Source: Dillenia suffruticosa
Lineage: Eukaryota; Streptophyta; Magnoliopsida; Dilleniales; Dilleniaceae
Assembly (NCBI GenBank): GCA_033439265.1
Contig: JAVTVX010000019.1
Coordinates: 8,377,501-8,441,500 of the forward strand
Reading direction: 5' to 3'
DNA length: 64,000 bases
Below, in pieces: positions 61,101 to 64,000 of the stretch (position 1 is its first letter; every line of letters starts with the position of its first letter). A model generated the notes under the pieces. The model saw nothing but the letters and a program-made list of their open reading frames with translations, ran no database searches and was not told the DNA's origin. The position numbers and the translations under genes were made by a program.

Positions 61101-62218
61101 AAGAACTTGATAATGGTGCCTTGGTTGTTAGAGAAGTTTGGCTTGCTTCTTTTGCATACATTAGAAATCAGTCTTCTTAGGTGTTGGAATGCCACTTATG
61201 TCACAGCTTGTGTCTATACTAAACCTGCTTGGTTTGGAGGAGTTCAAAAGGTTTTGGCACTAGATCATTTTTCTGTTATGTACCATTTGTATTATGTTCA
61301 TTTTCAGAGCTGAAGCAGCAAAAATGCTTGATATGCTGCTAATGTTCACATTTGAAGAATATATAGGTGGCGTTCCAAAACCACACCCCCCTCCCCCCAA
61401 AAAAAAGGGAAAAAGAGAAGACAACAAAGCCATATAGAATAAGAAAATGCCAGGAATATCTGTGCTTCCAAAAGTTTTATGAACCCTCTATTTACATTTG
61501 GCCTCTATTTTCATACTTTTCTCAGACCTGACACGTTAGATCCAGCACTCTTGCGTCCTGGTAGATTAGATCGTAAAGTGGAGTTTGGCCTACCTGATTT
61601 GGAGAGCAGGACTCAGATTTTCAAGATCCACACACGAACAATGAATTGTGAAAGAGATATCCGGTTTGAACTTTTGGCTCGGCTTTGCCCTAACTCTACA
61701 GGTAAGGACAATATATACATCTGCTCCTTCTGGTTAATCTCTGAAGTATGTTTCGGTTTGCAAACTAGAACTTGATTCACTTCGGTTATATGGACAACGT
61801 GTACTCTTATTGTCCCTTTATATACTATCTTTGGAACATCACATGATAAGCTATTCTCTTTTCATGTAAGATTTCATTGCTGAAGAGATTTCAAATATAT
61901 CTTGGTCAAAGGATATAGTAGATAATGATATCTAATCTATATCTGTTTTGAAGTAATTGTGTAGGGGATACCATTTTGGGGAAATGATCTTTTATTCTTT
62001 AGAAATATCCTAGTGAATTGTAGTATTCGGCTTTTTCTTAATAAAAGGTTTCCTTTTCAGGAGCTGATATAAGGAGTGTCTGCACTGAGGCTGGAATGTT
62101 TGCAATTCGTGCACGAAGGAAAACTGTAACAGAGAAAGACTTCCTTGATGCTGTGAACAAAGTCATCAAAGGATATCAGAAATTCAGTGCGACACCAAAG
62201 TACATGGTCTACAACTGA
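52104..62218 (+). CDS. RPT1: 26S proteasome regulatory AAA-ATPase subunit RPT1 (regulatory subunit 7)
   Basis: One of six ATPases in the base ring of the 19S particle that unfolds ubiquitinated proteins into the 20S core. Ten exons: 52104-52190, 52272-52353, 55271-55362, 55444-55521, 56576-56637, 60153-60297, 60450-60668, 60759-60940, 61526-61701, 62061-62218; all introns are GT-AG. The 1281-nt CDS gives 426 aa, the usual plant length. N-terminus [17 protein letters not shown], then a short coiled coil (about 33-50), an OB-like region, Walker A GPPGTGKT (209-216), pore loop KYVGEGAR (about 241-248), Walker B CIVFFDE (about 263-269), [20 protein letters not shown] with Arg fingers, and a C-terminal tail ending MVYN. 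No lesion is seen. The start follows family length; an in-frame ATG at 52056 would add 16 residues. Introns 2 (2.9 kb) and 5 (3.5 kb) are enlarged by repeats. Confidence 0.97.
52354..55270 (+). other. RPT1 intron 2 (2.9 kb)
   Basis: No gene is seen. It holds the candidate non-autonomous element at 53041-53892. ORFs such as 52647, 53804 and 54922 are not supported as genes. Confidence 0.8.
53041..53892. mobile_element. Candidate non-autonomous transposon in RPT1 intron 2
   Basis: The left side reads GTTGGCAGAGCCAGAAAATT and the right side CAGGGGGCAGTTGGCCCCCT ... CTATCTCCACCTCTG. They resemble the widespread plant repeat with GTGGCGGAGCCAG at one end and GGGGGCAATTGCCCCC ... GGCTCCGCCACTG at the other. 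The interior is AT-rich with GTGGGTGGGT blocks near both ends (53069, 53642). Boundaries are approximate and no target duplication was confirmed. Confidence 0.4.
56638..60152 (+). other. RPT1 intron 5 (3.5 kb) with an internal direct repeat
   Basis: About 57265-57440 and 58715-58885 are related direct repeats (TCAAAGAATGGAATACCAAT / TCAAAGAATGGAAAACTATC; TTCTACCTTAACATCGTAGT / TTCTATCTTAACATTGTAGT). Between them lie an A run (57709-57722) and a TTC microsatellite (58198-58231). ORFs at 58097, 58125, 59090 and 59317 are not supported as genes. Confidence 0.7.
58198..58231. repeat. TTC microsatellite
   Basis: About eleven TTC units in RPT1 intron 5; it produces poly-Ser and poly-Glu stretches in chance ORFs on both strands. 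Confidence 0.9.
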
Positions 62219-62760
62219 GCCTCTGTGCTTGTTTTAGCAGGAACTTTGTTTTGGTGATACACGGTTGCGGAAGCTGACAACCCAAGTTCCCTTCCTATTG
62301 CAGTTATGCCCCTGTTGAACCTAAGAGGCATCACAAATTTAACATGTATTTCTTGACGAGAGGGAAATGCGTAGGCCTTTTTATGTTTAATTAAATTGAT
62401 TGGTGGAACAATGCTTGTTAATACTGATTAACTGGTTCACTGTGGAGCAGCTCGAGATGTTGTATCTGTTTCATGGGAATTAAATCCAATATCAATGAGC
62501 AAAGCACCTGAATTTTCAAACCAGATTGATGTAAGACGGTGCATTGCCTCACGTGATATCTATTTTTATTCTGCAAGATTGATTCTTCTCTTCTCATGGA
62601 GACGTCATGGTTTTCTTCGCAATCATTAAAATGATGCAGCAACTATTTGCAAATTAACACAAATGAAACTTGTGATGGGCCAAACCGTAGCGAAATCAAT
62701 CCAAATTCATTAAACATGAGATAATGAATAGAATCCTAAAGATAAAACAAATGAATCATG
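62219..62760 (+). other. RPT1 3' UTR and short tail-to-tail intergenic region
   Basis: The RPT1 transcript should end here. No canonical AATAAA is seen in the first 200 bases; TTTAATTAAATTGATTGG at 62387 is a weak candidate region. The next gene points towards RPT1, so the two genes converge within about 540 bp. No other feature is seen. Confidence 0.6.
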
Positions 62761-63891
62761 TCAACTTGCATTAGTGTTCTTAGAAATAAGACTATTGTTC
62801 CTCTCAATCTTCTTAATCCCACACCGATGCTTTGAACACCGACACTGACTCTCCCTTTTCACTTCTCTCCCGCTCCCACTAATGCTTTCTCCAACATCAC
62901 TTATCTTGTCAACCCCATCCCCATTCCCAGGCAAACAAACAACCACCTTCTTCTCTTTAATCTTTCTCCACAGCTCTCTCATTCTCTCTCTTATCTCACA
63001 CTCACTCTCCTCATGCTCTTCTCCCTCACAAAAACCACATCTCACTTTCACACACCTAATCCCTTTCACTTTTTCCCACTGAAATGCAAGCCTCAATGCC
63101 TCATCCAAACAACTGGGCTTCTGCGGAATCACCCATTTCTTAAAATCCTCTCTCAACCCACCAACGAACACTCCTCTAATCAAACTCTCTGAGACTCCAA
63201 TTTCAGGCCATTTATTCAAAACCCACTGCAGTCTCAGAAAATAGGATCTAACAGATTCGTCCTTTTCCTGTTTCAACCTTTGGAGTTCTGCTTGAAACTG
63301 ATTTGGGTATTCGATTTTTTGATAGGCTTGCAAAAATGAGGACTTAATTTGATCCCAAGAAAGAGAAGAGTGATAAGGGTCGATGTTGAGATCGTACCAG
63401 ACAAGTGCTTCTTCTATAAGTGTTACAGGGAAGATTTTCATCATCGTTTGAACTGAGACCACGTTGTTTGCTGTGCAGACTTTTGAGAATCTGCTTAAGT
63501 GTGTTATTGGGCATTGGTTGTTTTTTCCGCTGAAAATTGGTAAAGGAGCAATGTTGATGTATGGAGAAGAAACCGTTTGGTTGTAGACTGTTGTGTTGCT
63601 TTGGATACTTGATTCTGGAATTTCTATGGAGAATTGTTCGCTTGGTATTGGTGGCTTTGCTGAAGATTTTGATTCTGGATACGAGGAAACGTCGTCGTCT
63701 CCGTTCAGACTTGGGATTTCTTCTTCTTCTTCGGAGAAATCAATGTTGTTGTTTTTGTTATAGAATTGATTTCTTCGGGTGATTTTGGCCTTGCGGTTGG
63801 TGTTTGAGAGGACAAATTTGGAGGAAGAGGGGTCTCCATTTTTACGAGGCATGGGTGCTCTGCTCGTGTGAGTAACCAGCGGGTCCGGCAT
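62761..63891 (-). CDS. Intact gag-like protein with CCHC zinc knuckle, no pol (376 aa)
   Basis: A single uninterrupted ORF. Residues 1-120 are polar, with an acidic patch (FSEEEEEIP, 52-60) and Ser/Pro-rich stretches. About 115-275 is a Retrotrans_gag domain: PLPIFSGKNNQCPITHLSRF, MKIFPVTLIEEALVWYDLNI, LSWDQIKSSFLQAY, ELQRLKQEKDESVRSYFLRL, FVGGLREDF, LDEALRLAFQWEKVK. Residues 285-298 are C-GF-C-EGEE-H-EESE-C, a perfect CX2CX4HX4C knuckle that would bind nucleic acid. A further Cys cluster (QCRCSKHRCG) lies near the C-terminus. No protease or RT follows; the stop is 540 bp from the end of RPT1. All other retroelement ORFs in this window are broken, so an open 376-codon frame is unusual. It may be a domesticated gag, or the gag of a young element lacking pol. 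No function is claimed. Confidence 0.75.
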   Translation of the reverse strand: MPDPLVTHTSRAPMPRKNGDPSSSKFVLSNTNRKAKITRRNQFYNKNNNIDFSEEEEEIPSLNGDDDVSSYPESKSSAKPPIPSEQFSIEIPESSIQSNTTVYNQTVSSPYINIAPLPIFSGKNNQCPITHLSRFSKVCTANNVVSVQTMMKIFPVTLIEEALVWYDLNIDPYHSSLSWDQIKSSFLQAYQKIEYPNQFQAELQRLKQEKDESVRSYFLRLQWVLNKWPEIGVSESLIRGVFVGGLREDFKKWVIPQKPSCLDEALRLAFQWEKVKGIRCVKVRCGFCEGEEHEESECEIRERMRELWRKIKEKKVVVCLPGNGDGVDKISDVGESISGSGREVKRESQCRCSKHRCGIKKIERNNSLISKNTNAS

Positions 63892-64000
63892 ATCAATTTT
63901 AGTAACCGCCCATTAAGGTTGGTTATAAAACTAGGAAGGTGCCCTTTTTTGAGTCACAACACACACCCACACACACTCTCTCTCTCTCTCTCTCCATCGT
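63892..64000 (-). promoter_or_regulatory. Probable 5' leader/promoter of the gag-like gene
   Basis: Upstream on the minus strand there is a GA microsatellite (63977-63995), a GTGTGTGGGTGTGTG tract and a TTTTATAACC element at about 63924-63933 that could act as a TATA-like box. No LTR end is recognisable in the visible 109 bp. The window ends here. Confidence 0.4.

Noticed and set aside
62882-63082. Plus-strand ORFs at 62882 and 63561
   Set aside because: Shadows of the intact minus-strand gag-like gene.
1-64000. CRISPR arrays, rRNA genes, intact tRNA genes
   Set aside because: None seen. The tandem repeats present are transposon repeats, and the only tRNA-like signals are primer-binding sites and one possible SINE.

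Overview
The window is nuclear DNA of a flowering plant. It is AT-rich, the one clear housekeeping gene has GT-AG introns, and the transposon families are typical plant ones. Nearly everything from 1 to about 50.7 kb is nested transposable elements; 52-62.3 kb holds one conserved gene; the last 1.2 kb holds an intact retroviral-type gag open reading frame. No species is claimed.

Region 1-18.9 kb is a nest on the minus strand. An old Ty3/gypsy element (E1) has its gag and protease at 18.94-18.15 kb and its reverse transcriptase, RNase H and integrase start at 1.46-0 kb. Between these halves lies a second Ty3/gypsy element (E2, 1467-18146), flanked by the 5-bp duplication GTTCT. E2 has two LTRs, a decayed primer-binding site, gag and protease, a tandem repeat, and an antisense 'putative gypsy type transposon' ORF next to its 3' LTR; RT, RNase H and integrase are gone. 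E2 was invaded twice: by an Athila-like element (4153-10814) in the antisense ORF, and by another retroelement now reduced to a 2.8-kb solo LTR (12618-15424, duplication AAAAC) in the protease.

Region 18.9-30.06 kb is CACTA (En/Spm) DNA with a TNPD-like transposase gene (21.4-25.1 kb), a TNPA-like gene (25.4-29.1 kb) and a GC-rich island upstream. Its two ends do not match each other well.

Region 30.06-50.7 kb begins with 2.3 kb of unassigned sequence, then a Ty1/copia element split by a hAT element (33234-48742, perfect 8-bp duplication ATATGTAC). The hAT element contains an RTE-type LINE (about 34.7-37.2 kb) and a second CACTA element (38962-47408, duplication AGT) that cuts its transposase gene in two. 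In several cases the interrupted reading frame resumes exactly on the other side of the insertion, which supports the boundaries.

Region 52.1-62.2 kb is a complete 10-exon gene for the 26S proteasome ATPase RPT1 (426 aa), with two large introns holding repeats. Facing it on the minus strand at 62761-63891 is an undamaged 376-aa gag-like protein with a CCHC zinc knuckle and no pol. In a window where all other retroelement ORFs are wrecked, it is the best candidate for a domesticated or otherwise unusual gene.
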